NCBI GenBank assembly: GCA_015179125.1
Contig: WHVA01000024.1
Coordinates: forward strand, 186,001 to 250,000
Direction: 5' to 3'
Length of the DNA stretch: 64,000 nucleotides
Source of the DNA: Gautieria morchelliformis
Taxonomy: Eukaryota; Basidiomycota; Agaricomycetes; Gomphales; Gomphaceae
In this document: positions 1 to 10,994 of the stretch, piece by piece
Numbering within the stretch: position 1 is the first letter of the stretch
Layout of the letters: each line of letters opens with the position of its first letter
The notes under the pieces: generated by a model
Databases searched by the model: none
Seen by the model: the letters and a program-made list of their open reading frames with translations, nothing else
What the model was told of the DNA's origin: nothing
Program-made: the position numbers and the translations under genes

Positions 1-758
1 TCACCAATATAATGATCCACCAACCGACACTACTAGAGAGCGGGCTTCCCCCATCAGGCCAACCCAAATGTCTTACACAATTGAACCAACCCCTAAGAGA
101 TTGAGGCTATGGCAACAAAACCTAAACAAGTCCACAAAGTGCAATACGACATCATCAATTCCACCTTACACAATGACTGGGACTTCCTTCTGCTTCAGGA
201 GCCATATATCAACACCTACAGCAATACCAAGGCCAATCACCACTGGCAAGTGCTATATCCTACCTCACACTTGACCAACACCTCCCAAAAGATCGGTAAT
301 TCTTGTGAATGCTAACCTTGATACAAACACATGGTCGCAAATATCATTCCCAAATACCAACAACGTTACAGCAGAACAGATAAACACCCCATGGTAAAGT
401 ATCCATTTTCAAGATTTACAATGACTGCACACACTCCAACATGCTGGACATGCTGGATCAATTTGTTTGACTCGGAATGGCACAACCTCATCCACCTGGA
501 GTCAGATGCGATGATCTGGTGCAATGACTTCAATCGCCACCACCCCATGTGAGACAAGGAATGCAACCATCACCTCTTCATACCCTGCACAATGCAGGAT
601 GCCGAAACACTCATTTCCCTCCTTGTCAACTACAACCTCATCATGACACTGCCCAGGCATAACCCCACACTAAAGTCCATGTCCTCAAAGAACTGGACCA
701 GAGTTGACAACATATTCTGCACGGACAACATCACTAATACCGTCATCTGATGCGAAAC
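1..758 (+). pseudogene. LINE ORF2 relic (endonuclease part)
   Basis: This is a decayed copy of the 5' part of ORF2 of a non-LTR retrotransposon. The start at 68 (MSYTIEPTPKRLRLWQQNLNK) is almost the same as the ORF2 start of LINE-A at 60745 on the minus strand. Later blocks also match that element: the DFNRHHP motif of the endonuclease near 525-548, and the segment around NWTRVDN and FCTDN near 690-725. The blocks lie in different frames, so several indels and stops separate them. The match ends abruptly near 758. The first 67 bases would correspond to the end of ORF1, but the ORF1 stop is not recognisable. Intact versions encode an apurinic-like endonuclease that nicks target DNA. This copy cannot do so. 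Confidence 0.85.
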
Positions 759-1028
759 AGAACTCCTGATGTTCTGTACTTGGTATCTTGCTGTGCTAAG
801 GGTCTAGTATGGAGGGCCGATGAATAATGAATAGAGGCATAAGGGGGTGTAGAAATAACAAGGGGAATCAAGGGTTGAGGGTTGCAGATGTTGCGGAATA
901 GAGTCAGGGGTGGTGCGAAGGTGATGTGAAGGTTGCAGAGCTGGCTGAGTGGTATGGTCATAACAGGGATGGTTTGCCATGTATGCAGATGAGGGTGGAG
1001 TCAGGGATGCAGCGAGTAAGAAGTTCTT
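759..1028. other. No gene recognised
   Basis: Unique CpG-poor sequence between two retroelement relics. It could be unrecognisable internal sequence of the Copia relic that follows. I see no convincing coding frame. Confidence 0.4.
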
Positions 1029-1256
1029 TCACAGTACAATCCTCCTTAACCCACTTAGCAAGGCTTCCTCTTCATCAGTTGTGGGCAGTGCACTGACAGC
1101 CAGCTGAGTGGTTGAGCCACCAAAGTATCCACACAGGCCTTTGGCTTCAACAGCATCTTGGAAATGCATTGAGAATGGAGTCCAATTGGGGCCATTGGCC
1201 ATGATCTTCAGGACTGAGGAGGGGAGGAGGTTGGCGGTAAGAGTTGTAGTAGACAT
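1029..1256 (-). pseudogene. Copia-type Gag N-terminal fragment
   Basis: A 75-codon minus-strand frame starts MSTTTLTANLLPSSV and contains NGPNWTPFSMHFQDAVEAKG. This pattern is typical of the N-terminus of Gag in fungal Ty1/Copia elements (expected form: NGSNWxxFxxRFQDAVEAKG). The frame ends within about 20 codons of the family-typical block, so only the first part of Gag remains. No pol domain or LTR could be found on either side. It is a separate family from the nearly complete Copia at 46840-51330, whose Gag starts differently. Confidence 0.6.
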
Positions 1257-2917
1257 GATCAGAAAGGGACTGCAGGAGGTCTAGTTTTAGGTGCAGAGCC
1301 CAATAAACTGGAAAAATCATGTAACAAATACACTGGTATGATAGTCTCAGTGTCTGAAAGCTGTAGCATAGTCAAACAACTATGTATATTCACCTAGTGC
1401 AATAGTCTATAATGTACACGTGAGCAAAAAAGGAATACATATGAGCATTTACCTGTGTCTGAATGTGTAGCGTAGTCAAATGACTGAGGGAAAGGCATCC
1501 TAACTAACGTCACTTTATAGTTTCTATGACTATTATCATGAATATAGGGAAAATAAAGGAAATGTCTCATGTTTGAGATGCATATACCGGACACGAAGAA
1601 TAATCCTTTTGTGACATCACGCGAGGGCAATCACGTGTTTGTCTCTCTCCAACCATGGCGCGATTCTTGGGCTCCGGATTGACTAGCCATCTGACCCGAT
1701 CTTCACATGTATACCCATTTTCAATGGACATTGTCAATATGTGGTAAGTCGTGCGCTTATCCACATCCAGGAGGTTGTGACGATCACCGGTTGCGCTGGT
1801 GGGCGAGGATTTGTTGCTGCGCATATCACTCGGTACGCACTCGGTACTTATATAGAGTCGGCCCCTTGGGGCATGCGATACTCAGCCAGTATGTCGATTG
1901 TTAATTGGGCTGTGTGAGGACTAAGGTTTGAGGCGTGGTTGAGGTCTGGCCGGGACTGGGCCTAAATCGCCCCATGTGTCAATGAGCTGGAGGTGGCATT
2001 CCGTCATGAAGTGGGATTCCGACTGGCGTGTGAGCCGGGGTGAGGTAAAGGTGCTCTTGTATTTCGTGGTATCTGACTCCTGAGTTACGTCAGTGAAGAG
2101 GCCATCAGTGACGCCGAGTATGAAGTGTGAAATATTAGCCTAAATGTTAAGTTCTTCAGCAACTGATTAACTGAAGGGTGAGGTGTACCACGTGCGGTGG
2201 CGGTGCTCGCTGACGCTGGTGCCGGGCGTGCGAACGCGGTCTGGTGGGAGGGGTGAACAAAGGAAAGGATAACTAAGGGTGCCTTGACATGAATTGGGAC
2301 AAAGGTGCGGCAAGGTATAAGGTGTGGCCTGACTTTCGAACTCAAAGGTTGGACAGCGGGTTCGTTACTCCCCTCTTTCCATTTCTTTCCCTCTCCTCCG
2401 GCGTCTTGCTTCTCCGTCCTATCTCTATCACTTCCTTCTCTCACACACTTCTCCCTCTCCCTCCCCCACCTCCACCCTTCCCATTCCCCACCTCTCGCTT
2501 CACCCTTCCCTCCTACCGCCCTCCTCCCTCCCCCCATCCGGTCTCCCACTCCGCGGAGAAGGATTGGGCGGGATAGAAGAGGTCGTGCGGAACCGGCGGG
2601 CGTATGAAACAAGGGCGGGTGCCCGCGTGGATTTCCATGCCTCGGTAACCGAGGAACGGTATCGTGTTCTATTGTCTTCGACCTTCCGACCTTCCCTCAT
2701 TCCGTCTTCCCACACTTATGCCCCCCTTGGCTCAACCCCATCCGCCCACCGTTCCTCTGCACAATTTCCTCCCACCATTGACACATTCCTCCAGCCGTCC
2801 CCGCGCCCCTCCGCGCAGGCATGGCGCCTCCTTGTCACGCCTGCGTGCCTTGTGAAGGAACAAGTGTGCCGTGGCGTGGAAGTGTGGGTTGTGTAGGAGC
2901 GATGGGGGCCATGAAGG
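1257..2917. other. No gene recognised
   Basis: I find no gene. Small frames exist on both strands but carry no recognisable domain. A short imperfect duplication occurs around 1345-1385 and 1450-1485 (shared core TGTGTCTGAA followed by GTAGC-TAGTCAAA). A pyrimidine-rich tract covers about 2375-2540, with long runs of CT and CCC on the plus strand. Confidence 0.4.
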
Positions 2918-3650
2918 TGTATGAAACGTCGTATCTGTAGGCTGGAGATTCCAGGATTGGTGCCCGCGTCGGGCGGAGGGGGGACTAGACATGCATGCTT
3001 TGTTTCCGTAGTTTCCCACGCACGTGCATGTGTGGTGGCCCCCTCGCCACCAGCCCACATGTGTCTCTCACGTGGCACTTTTGTTTTCTTCCTCCACGTT
3101 CGACTGCCTCTAAGTTACTCTACGCCGCAATATCATTAGGAGCGTTCGGCCGTGGAGGTGTATGCACCGTCCTATCTGTGGGTTAGAGATTCCGGGATTG
3201 GTGCCCACGTCCGGCGGAAGGGGACTGGACATGCTTCGATTCCCTCGTTTCCCACGCACGTACATGTGTGGCGCACCCCTCATCGATGTGCGGTTTCTCA
3301 GGCGAGTCACCTGAGAAACAAGGCAGTGGCTGGAGTGGAAAACTCAAGGCCAGCGGTGATGATGGACGTCGACAGCGAGTGTTGGAGGTATCCCTGGAAT
3401 GGTGGCTGCCGTGGAGAACTCAAGTCGAGCGGTAAGTGTGAAGACAGAGATAGGAAACCTGTGGTCAATGTTGCCTGGCAAAACCGTGACGTCAAGCCCG
3501 AGTAAGTCAGATCATAAGCGCAGCGCAGATGATCTGACTTGTTCAGGCTTGTGCTGCTGGCTCACATGTGTCTCTTACATGGCACTTTTCTTTTATTTCT
3601 CCACGTTCGACTGTCTCCAAGTTACTCTACGCCGCAATATCAGTTTACGC
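2918..3650. repeat. Interrupted tandem duplication, unit about 240 bp
   Basis: A unit at about 2918-3152 is repeated from about 3159. Both copies share GAGATTCC-GGATTGGTGCCC, then TTTCCCACGCACGT, then CACATGTGTCTCT, then CCACGTTCGACTG, then TTACTCTACGCCGC (spaced pieces). The second copy runs to about 3282, is interrupted by roughly 275 bp of other sequence, and resumes at about 3558-3650. No coding function is evident. Confidence 0.7.
3494..3549. other. Long imperfect hairpin
   Basis: The 12-mer AAGTCAGATCAT at about 3504-3515 is followed, after about 13 nt, by its exact reverse complement ATGATCTGACTT. Outside this core CAAGCC at the left pairs with GGCTTG at the right, so the stem is about 23 bp with a few mismatches. 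It lies inside the segment that interrupts the second copy of the tandem duplication. It may be a small-RNA precursor or the trace of a small inverted-repeat transposon. Confidence 0.6.
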
Positions 3651-4519
3651 CTGCGGTTGCAAATGCCCAACACCCAATACTCTCACACTTGCATTCAGTT
3701 GAGATGCGGTGCACAAGGTGTGGCGTGTACTTGTTATGTGTGTTTCGTGAGTGGGTGTCCCTGCTGTGCAGGACTCTGTGAATTGTGCAGGGCCTGTGGG
3801 GGCCCCGTGGAGTGGCGCAGTTCAGAACTAGAAAAATAAAACAAAAATCGAAAGCGGTGCAGATCGTTTTCCTTCTCTCACGCGGCACATGGACGATTCA
3901 AAACACATTCCGCTTACCCCACAAAATACATGGCGCCTCGATGCCAACTACTGAGCTCGGACCTCGAACGATGCCTGCATCCCTGGTTTCCATGAACCCT
4001 GATTTCCGTCCCCCAACGGCGAACGCACGAACACACGTGGCAAATGTTGCCCGCCTGGATTCTTGTCCTGCATCCGGATTCTAGACGCTTGTCACGCCTC
4101 AAGCTCAAGAGCAAGACTATGATACTATGGGCGGACCGTGGACTGTGGTTGCCAACGTTGCGTGTTTGGCGATGTGGGCGATGTGGTTATGTGGTTATAA
4201 TCAGGGTTTCTTCTGCGGTGATATCTTCATGCCAAAGCATTCCTAAGCGATTACGAGCCCCCGGTAAATCGTTCAGCCCCACGATGGTTGAATGCCTGAC
4301 GCGCGATACGCACGTGGAGTCCAACTTAAAGCTTAAACACTCATCCTCCAATGCCCGATAAGCAAGCAGGCTTGTCAATGCTGGATGGGCCCTGGCCCCT
4401 TCTCGACGTCCGCTCGATGCTTGCAAACGATCTGTCAGTCTGATACATTTGACCCTGCGCTTCAGCGTGATGAGTCGACATTGAATCGCGACCAAAATGG
4501 CCCTAGTACGCAGATTCTG
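3651..4519. other. No gene recognised
   Basis: No domain-bearing frame on either strand. Short frames occur but are not supported by any motif. Confidence 0.4.
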
Positions 4520-5183
4520 GCTTATTGTTGCTAGTTTATTGTATGTGGTGCCACCGCCTGATGCAACGCTTCTGCGCTCCCGCTCAGGGTCTCAAGAATT
4601 CTTGCCATCCCTGACTCCGATCGATCCCGTGTATCCACATCCGGTACATGAGACGGAACGGGGGACCTGGATAGGGTCCTCGGCGAATCCGCTTCTGCCG
4701 CGCATGATGGCGTCGAAAATACCCATGACGCCTCCGAGCGCGGGTGCGGGTGTTCGTAATGAAGGCGTAGCCTGCGTACGCCGCGCGAGGCTTGAAACCG
4801 ACTGTCAGATTTTGCGCCATGCCACGACGTCGTGCGCCGTGCGCTCGAGAACTGGACTATGCGCGTCAGGGTGTGATGAATAGATGTTGAATATGCCTGG
4901 GGGTGGTTGTTGTTTCTGACTCACTGTGATTACTGGCAGTTTATTATTTCTATTACGGGTTGCGTGATGAAACGCCTTTCTGTTCCGGCTCAGGGTCTGC
5001 ACTACTCTCCCTTCGATTCCTAATCCTGTTTATCCCGTTTTCCACATCCAGTACATGAGACGGAACGGGGGACATAGGTAGGGTCCGCGGCGAGCAACGC
5101 GTCTGCCGCGCATAATGGCGTCGAAAATACGCCACGACGCCTCCGAGTGCGGGTGCGGGTGATGAAGGCGTGGCCTGCGCCCC
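4520..5183. repeat. Tandem duplication, two copies about 260 bp
   Basis: Copy 1 at about 4520-4780 and copy 2 at about 4925-5183 share CTCAGGGTCT, then ACATGAGACGGAACGGGGGAC, then CTGCCGCGCAT-ATGGCGTCGAAAATAC, then GACGCCTCCGAG, then GATGAAGGCGT-GCCTGCG in the same order, offset by about 403-407 bp. The copies have diverged by substitutions and small indels. No coding role is seen. Confidence 0.75.
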
Positions 5184-6504
5184 GAGAGCGGGAGCGGGGC
5201 AGGGGCAGAGGCAGAGGTAGGAGCCGGGGGGACCCGCGGTGCGGCTACGCTGGCCTTCAAGCGGGGGTAATCGCAGACTCGACGTGCCCACCCACCTCCA
5301 AACTGACCCCGCGGATCGACGCGGCGCGTGTGGCGGGGACGCAGACGCAGACGCAGACCAGAGCCGCCATGCGGTTGGACCGCCCTTCACGCGGGGCTAG
5401 GGCTTATCTGGCATGGACACGACGTGCCCACGTCCCACATCCCGTTGCAGCACAGAAGGCGTCGCGCGCCACGTGGTGGCGGGGGAGCAGCCGATACGAT
5501 GGTGAGGTGCAGGGCGGGGTGGAGGGGGGTCGCGTTGTGCGCGCGGCCGCCCGGGCTGTGGAGCTCGATCCGCGATGGCGGTCACAGGTCCACACCCGTA
5601 GCCGTGAGTGTGAGGAGTGGGTGGCGTGTCTCCGCGCGGAGCGGACGGGTGCAGAGCGTAGGGAGCAGTGGTCGCATCACAGCAGGAGATCTCCACCTAC
5701 CGCGAGCTCCCGAGCTCGCGCCTCGCCTCGCCTGATCGTCACGACGGCACGACGGCACGATGCACGCCACACACGCCCCGGCGATCCAGCACTCCCCACC
5801 CATCCACCAACCATCTTCTCGATCCCTGCCGTGATGCATGGAATTGTCACGCCGCAAGCCGCCCTCATTCCTGCAGTCCACGTTCCACGTCCGAGTCTAC
5901 CCAGCCGGGGATGCGCCAGCCAACCACACACGCATCTCTCTCTCCCTGAGGCCTGAGGCGTAGTCACGTGAATCACGATCTGCGCCGTGATGGAAAGCCA
6001 TCAGCCACAGACGCATGCATCTCTTCCCTGACGCCACGATCGTGTGCCGTGATGCACGGAAATTGTCAGGCCCCCAAATCGATACGTGACATGCGTCGCG
6101 TCACGGCGATCAGACGTTCGGACTTACTTACGTCAAATGTCCGTCCGCGGCCTCGGCAACGTGGACGCGGGCATGGCTGGCCGCGGGGCACGGAGTGCCA
6201 GAGTGGTGATTCGAACACTTCCTGAGTCCTGACGCAGCGAACGGGCCACGCACGGCGCGGAGTGAGACATGGCTGAAAGGCTAAAACGTCTAAAACGGAC
6301 ACGGTAGCGGCGACGTGTGCCTGAGGATGATCCACGATTCACGATTCCCCGGACCAGCCGCGGGGCGCGTGCGGGGACCGCGATGGACACGGCGTCCGCC
6401 GGTGCTTCTGTTCTGCGGTTCTGCGAGTCGCGGCGGCGAGGCGTGTCGTGAGGCGTGACTGGGGAGGTGCGCGTACGACGCAGGCAGGCAGGCCTCGTGT
6501 CGAA
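5184..6504. other. CpG-rich gap without recognisable gene
   Basis: GC- and CpG-rich sequence with several overlapping open frames, as expected from GC richness alone. None carries a recognised motif. A short dispersed repeat with the core GCCGTGATGCA occurs near 5828 and near 6046. Confidence 0.4.
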
Positions 6505-6998
6505 TCGGCTTTTCGCAGGCGGAAAGTTGAAGGGAAGTTAATCTTAGACCACTGCTAATTAAGACAAATATATACACATATGTAACACACCTTCGCCTCC
6601 TGACACGTGGATGACGTGCACTACAACATAAGTCGTTTACGATTTCATAATTTGGTCGCAGTTAAGACCAGGAAAGATACGTACATTCGTTGTACGCACG
6701 GACTGTCGACCTTGGTTAAGTGTCCATTTATCGACGAGCTCAGGGTTTGCAAGGAAACCTAACGATGTAGGTTCTAACCAACAGCGTGGCATAGAAGAGA
6801 TCTTCCTTACTTTCGGTCACCATGTGCCACCAAGTCGCATCTGTCACGGCTCACATGTCAATCCATTACTTCGAACTCGGAAAGATACTCAATACGTACT
6901 CAACAGCCAGGCCACGTGCAATTTCCGCCATATGCTTCGCGAGTGCTGTACTCAAAATGGTACTGGTAATTGATGAATAAGTTTCCGGACTCTGAGAT
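6505..6998 (+). repeat. Dispersed repeat unit, copy 1
   Basis: This begins with CGGCTTTTCGCAGGCGGAAAG and contains CTTCGCCTCCTG, CGACTGTCGACCTTGG, ATCGACGAGCTCAGGGTTTG and TTTCGGTCACCATGTGCC. The same ordered blocks recur at 9015-9580 and 13990-14675, and part recurs reversed at 9640-10065. This copy lacks about 250 bp present in the other two between its first and second block. It ends close to the start of the truncated membrane-protein gene. It may be a non-autonomous mobile unit or simply duplicated host sequence. I could not identify terminal repeats. Confidence 0.7.
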
Positions 6999-6999
6999 T

Positions 7000-8090
7000 T
7001 CTCTATCAACCCAGGAAACTTATATCTTGGAAAGTGGCGGAGGTAGAAGGCTTTGCTGACTCTATCGGGAGATACGCGACACGACATGTGGCACCTTGTC
7101 GTAATACGTTGTATATGAATCCAGTGCTGGCTCGGAATGATTGCGAAAGAAACAAGGGAACCAGGCTTGTAATATATCCTGTTAAAGGGAATTCCCTTAA
7201 ATGCTAGGATGATATAAGCCACAAAACATGAGTGAACGTACCCGTGAAGTGGAAAATATGAGAAAGACGGCAAATGGCGCTATAGGAATCATGACGAAAC
7301 TGATTAGACCTAGAACGGCAAGGCGAAGAACAGCATAAGACTCATGAGTGGCTAATAGGAGAGTCCCCGCATCCATCCCTGGCTTGAAAATAGCACTGAT
7401 GGACGCTCTAGATGCAGGGAACACGCAGATAAGCCGCAGTCATATGAAGGGAGGGAGAATAGATCGGAAAAATGCGGAGGCGCTCATTTTCTCATACAGT
7501 CACTGGAAAAGAGGGAGCACAGAAAGATCCTAGCCATCACTCACACCATGACCACAATCTCAAACACAGTGTATGCAACCATTCGGAGGAGGAGCTGTAT
7601 GTCTACTAAGGACAGCTCGGTCAACGGCCTTGTGCTTTTGCGACTACCATATGTCCGTCGTCTCTGTCGAGCAAGGTAATTCCAATAGAACATCACTGAG
7701 ACCCAGACTGCACAGGTTGTGAGTATAGGGTGTGGAGTGGAGGCATGACCGGGGTGAGCCGGTACTGACGTACACTGTGCTATGAGCGTAAAGGCAGTCA
7801 GGATGACTGTAAACGACAAGACAGGGAAAGACCTGTCAAGTTATGAAACTCATGCGTAAAATCAACCGTTCGAGTGGATGGTACTTGGAGCGTACGTACA
7901 CACGGTGATTCCGGACCTCGCAGAAAAATAGTCGACGTGTCAAATAGTTTGGATGTCGTGAACCTACAACGGAAATATGGAGAAAGAATGTGAAAAACGA
8001 AATGTACGGGCGGCTGAGGACAGGCGGTCAGCTAGTAGTAGAGGAATTGGATGAAGTCGAGATGAAGGACGGCAGTCAATACTGACAACG
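7000..8090 (-). pseudogene. 5'-truncated multi-span membrane protein, copy A
   Basis: Minus-strand copy of the membrane-protein gene seen more completely at 19330-20851. Recognisable blocks, in gene order, are: VVGSRHP and HPLERLILR (about 7990-7860); a span containing AVWVSVMFYWNYLARQRRR and the loop and span ending in LLLRMVAYTVFEIVVM (7819-7541); and MFPASRASISAIFKPGMDAG followed by two hydrophobic stretches (7424-7197). The exon with the first membrane span and start codon is missing. Homology stops near 8130 where the barwin-gene promoter region begins. The protein family looks like an uncharacterised agaricomycete seven-span group, possibly receptor-like. Without its first exon this copy is unlikely to be functional. 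Confidence 0.6.
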
Positions 8091-8335
8091 AACATACGTA
8101 GGTCTAGTGCAAATGGTCGTGGTGTATTGGAGTGAATAATCTCGTGGAAGACAGTACCAGCCTAGAACACACATCCATCAACGCTGAGTGTAGCGGAGCG
8201 CTAATGTTAGCTCCGATCGATTGCGTGACTTTTCCGTTACACTCTCAAGTCTCGTCTCGGGAATGTAGTCATATCATAATATATGATCCGTGCACAATAC
8301 ATGGTCCGTGTACAGTGCAGCCCCTGTCGAATTGG

Positions 8336-8343
8336 CCATATAA
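8336..8343 (+). promoter_or_regulatory. TATA box of barwin-like gene A
   Basis: CATATAAATC lies about 155 bp upstream of the start codon at 8497. The mirrored copy at 10742-10749 is conserved. The position is plausible for a fungal TATA box with a long leader. It is inferred from sequence only. Confidence 0.45.
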
Positions 8344-8496
8344 ATCACCGCAAACATTACTGACGCTTTCTCAAGTTGTCCACGACCTTGTCCACGACCC
8401 ACTTCATAACTTGCCCTCAGCTATCTGGTACATTATTGCCGCCAATTGTTAATATTCTCCCAAAAGCACCTCACTACCACTCTCCCATCGTAAAGA

Positions 8497-8996
8497 ATGT
8501 TATTCATCATCATCGCTGCCTTTGCTTTCTTCGCCACTCTGGCTTATTCCGCGCCCGTCGTCCAACCACACAGTGGCGACGCCACTTTCTTCCGGCCCGC
8601 GGTTGGAGCGTGCGGAGACACAAATACGGTGGCGGATCTTGTCGTGGCAGTCTCTTTCGACTTCTTTCATTCCTTGTGAGCACAATTCCTATGTCTCAGC
8701 GATATAGTGTGTACACTGACCGTAATACCTTCTTTGCCAGTGGCCCGCAAACCAACGGGAACCCGATATGTGACCGCAAGATCCAAGCCACAGCTCGTAA
8801 GTCGGTACCTTCTTATAATTGGCAATACGTTGAGTTCCGCTTTCTCGCAGCTGGCGGGAAAACCGTCACCGTGACTATCAAAGACAAGTGCGCCGCTTGC
8901 GCTCAATTCGACATCGATTTGTCGCCAGCAGCATTTGACCAGCTAGCCGACCGTAGCGTAGGACGGTTGCATCGCGTAAAGTGGCACTTACTATGA
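8497..8996 (+). CDS. Secreted barwin-like (DPBB/RlpA-like) protein, copy A
   Basis: Three exons, 8497-8675, 8741-8796 and 8851-8996, separated by introns of 65 and 54 nt with GT-AG ends, give about 126 residues. The first 18 or so residues (MLFIIIAAFAFFATLAYS) form a signal peptide. The mature part starts near GDATFFRPAVGACGDTN and continues with VAVSFDFFHS, NPICDRKI, KDKCAACAQFDIDLSP, AFDQLA and VGRLHRVKW. These are the hallmark blocks of the double-psi beta-barrel family of small fungal secreted proteins, often labelled riboflavin-aldehyde-forming-enzyme-like. It is probably extracellular and may bind cell-wall polysaccharide. The precise role is unknown. The two introns must be removed to keep the domain in frame, which supports the model. 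The left palindrome arm carries this copy, and copy B faces it. Confidence 0.85.
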
Positions 8997-9014
8997 AGTA
9001 TGAACATGTATCGT

Positions 9015-9580
9015 TAGATGTCGGCTTTTCGCAGGCGGAAAGTTGAAGGGAAGTTAAATTGAATCAAGCATAAACATATGTCGCTATATAGAGTGAAATC
9101 TGGCGATCAGAATATATACTCTTCATCGAAAATTCATCCACTAGTCGAAAGATTTATACTAAATAGCCCTTTGCATTCTGAGCCTTCCCTCCACAGATCA
9201 GGCGTACAAACAAAAAAAGGCTTTCTCTAGTTCTGGACACTTCCGAAGCCCTTCGTACACCTGGAAGCGATAGGAGGCGACCCACTTCTTATGTAGTACA
9301 CCTTCACCTCCTGGCATGCGGTTGACGTGCACTACGACATAAGTTATTTATTATCACAAGGTTTGGAGGTAGTGCAGACCAGGCGAGATACGTACATTCG
9401 TTGTACGCACCGACTGTCGACCTTGGTTAAGTTTGCATCTATCGATGAGGTCAGGGTTTGCAAGGAAACCTAATGATGTAGGCTCTAACCAACAGTATGC
9501 AATAGAAGAGATCTTCCTTACTTTCGGTCACCATGTGCCACCACGTCGCATCTGTCACGGCTCACACGTCAATCCGAATT
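9015..9580 (+). repeat. Dispersed repeat unit, copy 2
   Basis: Begins at CGGCTTTTCGCAGGCGGAAAG just downstream of barwin-like gene A and carries the full set of blocks seen in copy 3 (13990-14675), including the 250 bp piece missing from copy 1. Its first part is mirrored in the right palindrome arm (9640-10065). It ends near the palindrome centre. No gene is recognised within it. Confidence 0.7.
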
Positions 9581-10088
9581 CACCACGCTGGCTAACACCG
9601 CGCCCGGCGTACAAACACACACCGATGAGGTGACTTTCTTCGGCCCCAACCCTGAGCTCGTCGATAAATGGACACTTAAACAAGTGCAACTAATGTACGT
9701 ACAGTATCTCTCCTGGCCTTCACTGCCCCGAAATTATGAAATAGTAATGTTGCAGTTCACGTCATCCGCGTGGAAGGAGGCGAACCTGAGGTGTGTTACA
9801 AAAGTCCCCACCTATTGCTGCCACGTGTACGAAGGGCTTCGGAAGTGTCCAGAACTAGAGAAAGCCTTTTTTTGTTTGTACGCCTGATCTGTGGAGGGAA
9901 GGCTCAGAATGCAAAGGGCTATTTAGTATAAATCTTTCGACTAGTGGATATATTTTCGATGAAGAGTATATATTCTGATCGTCAGATTTCACTCTATATA
10001 GCGACATATGTTTATGCTTGATTCAATTTAACTTCCCTTCAACTTTCCGCCTGCGAAAAGCCGACATCTAACGATACATGTTCATACT

Positions 10089-10588
10089 TCATAGTAAGTG
10101 CCACTTTACGCGATGCAACCGTCCTACGCTACGGTCGGCTAGCTGGTCAAATGCTGCTGGCGACAAATCGATGTCGAATTGAGCGCAAGCGGCGCACTTG
10201 TCTTTGATAGTCACGGTGACGGTTTTCCCGCCAGCTGCGAGAAAGCGGAACTCAACGTATTGCCAATTATAAGAAGGTACCGACTTACGAGCTGTGGCTT
10301 GGATCTTGCGGTCACATATCGGGTTCCCGTTGGTTTGCGGGCCACTGGCAAAGAAGGTATTACGGTCAGTGTACACACTATATCGCTGAGACATAGGAAT
10401 TGTGCTCACAAGGAATGAAAGAAGTCGAAAGAGACTGCCACGACAAGATCCGCCACCGTATTTGTGTCTCCGCACGCTCCAACCGCGGGCCGGAAGAAAG
10501 TGGCGTCGCCACTGTGTGGTTGGACGACGGGCGCGGAATAAGCCAGAGTGGCGAAGAAAGCAAAGGCAACGATGATGATGAATAACAT
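10089..10588 (-). CDS. Secreted barwin-like (DPBB/RlpA-like) protein, copy B
   Basis: Mirror image of copy A in the right arm, with the start at 10588 and the stop at 10089. Introns map to 10345-10409 and 10235-10288. The predicted product is the same about 126 residues with a signal peptide, the GDATFF motif, paired cysteines and the C-terminal VGRLHRVKW block. The only change I see is in the signal peptide (Ala to Val at residue 7). Because even the introns and promoter are nearly unchanged, the copies are either very young or kept alike by gene conversion. The two genes are convergent, with their 3' ends about 1.1 kb apart across the palindrome centre. Confidence 0.85.
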
Positions 10589-10741
10589 TCTTTACGATGG
10601 GAGAGTGGTAGTGAGGTGCTTTTGGGAGAATATTAACAATTGGCGGCAATAATGTACCAGATAGCTGAGGGCAAGTTATGAAGTGGGTCGTGGACAAGGT
10701 CGTGGACAACTTGAGAAAGCGTCAGTAATGTTTGCGGTGAT

Positions 10742-10749
10742 TTATATGG
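10742..10749 (-). promoter_or_regulatory. TATA box of barwin-like gene B
   Basis: Mirror of the TATA box of copy A, with the same spacing to its start codon at 10588. Confidence 0.4.
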
Positions 10750-10994
10750 CCAATTCGACAGGGGCTGCACTGTGCACGGACCATGTATTTGTGCACGGAT
10801 CATATATTATGATATGACTACATTCCCGAGACGAGACTTGAGAGTGTAACGGAAAAGTCACGCAATCGATCGGAGCTAACATTAGCGCTCCGCTACACTC
10901 AGCGTTGATGGATGTGTGTTCTAGGCTGGTACTGTCTTCCACGAGATTATTCACTCCAATACACCACGACCATTTGCACTAGACCTACGTATGT

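Noticed and set aside
5147-5956. A 269-codon plus-strand frame in a CpG-rich region
   Set aside because: Arg/Ala/Pro-rich reading typical of GC-rich non-coding DNA. Competing frames exist on both strands and no motif is seen.
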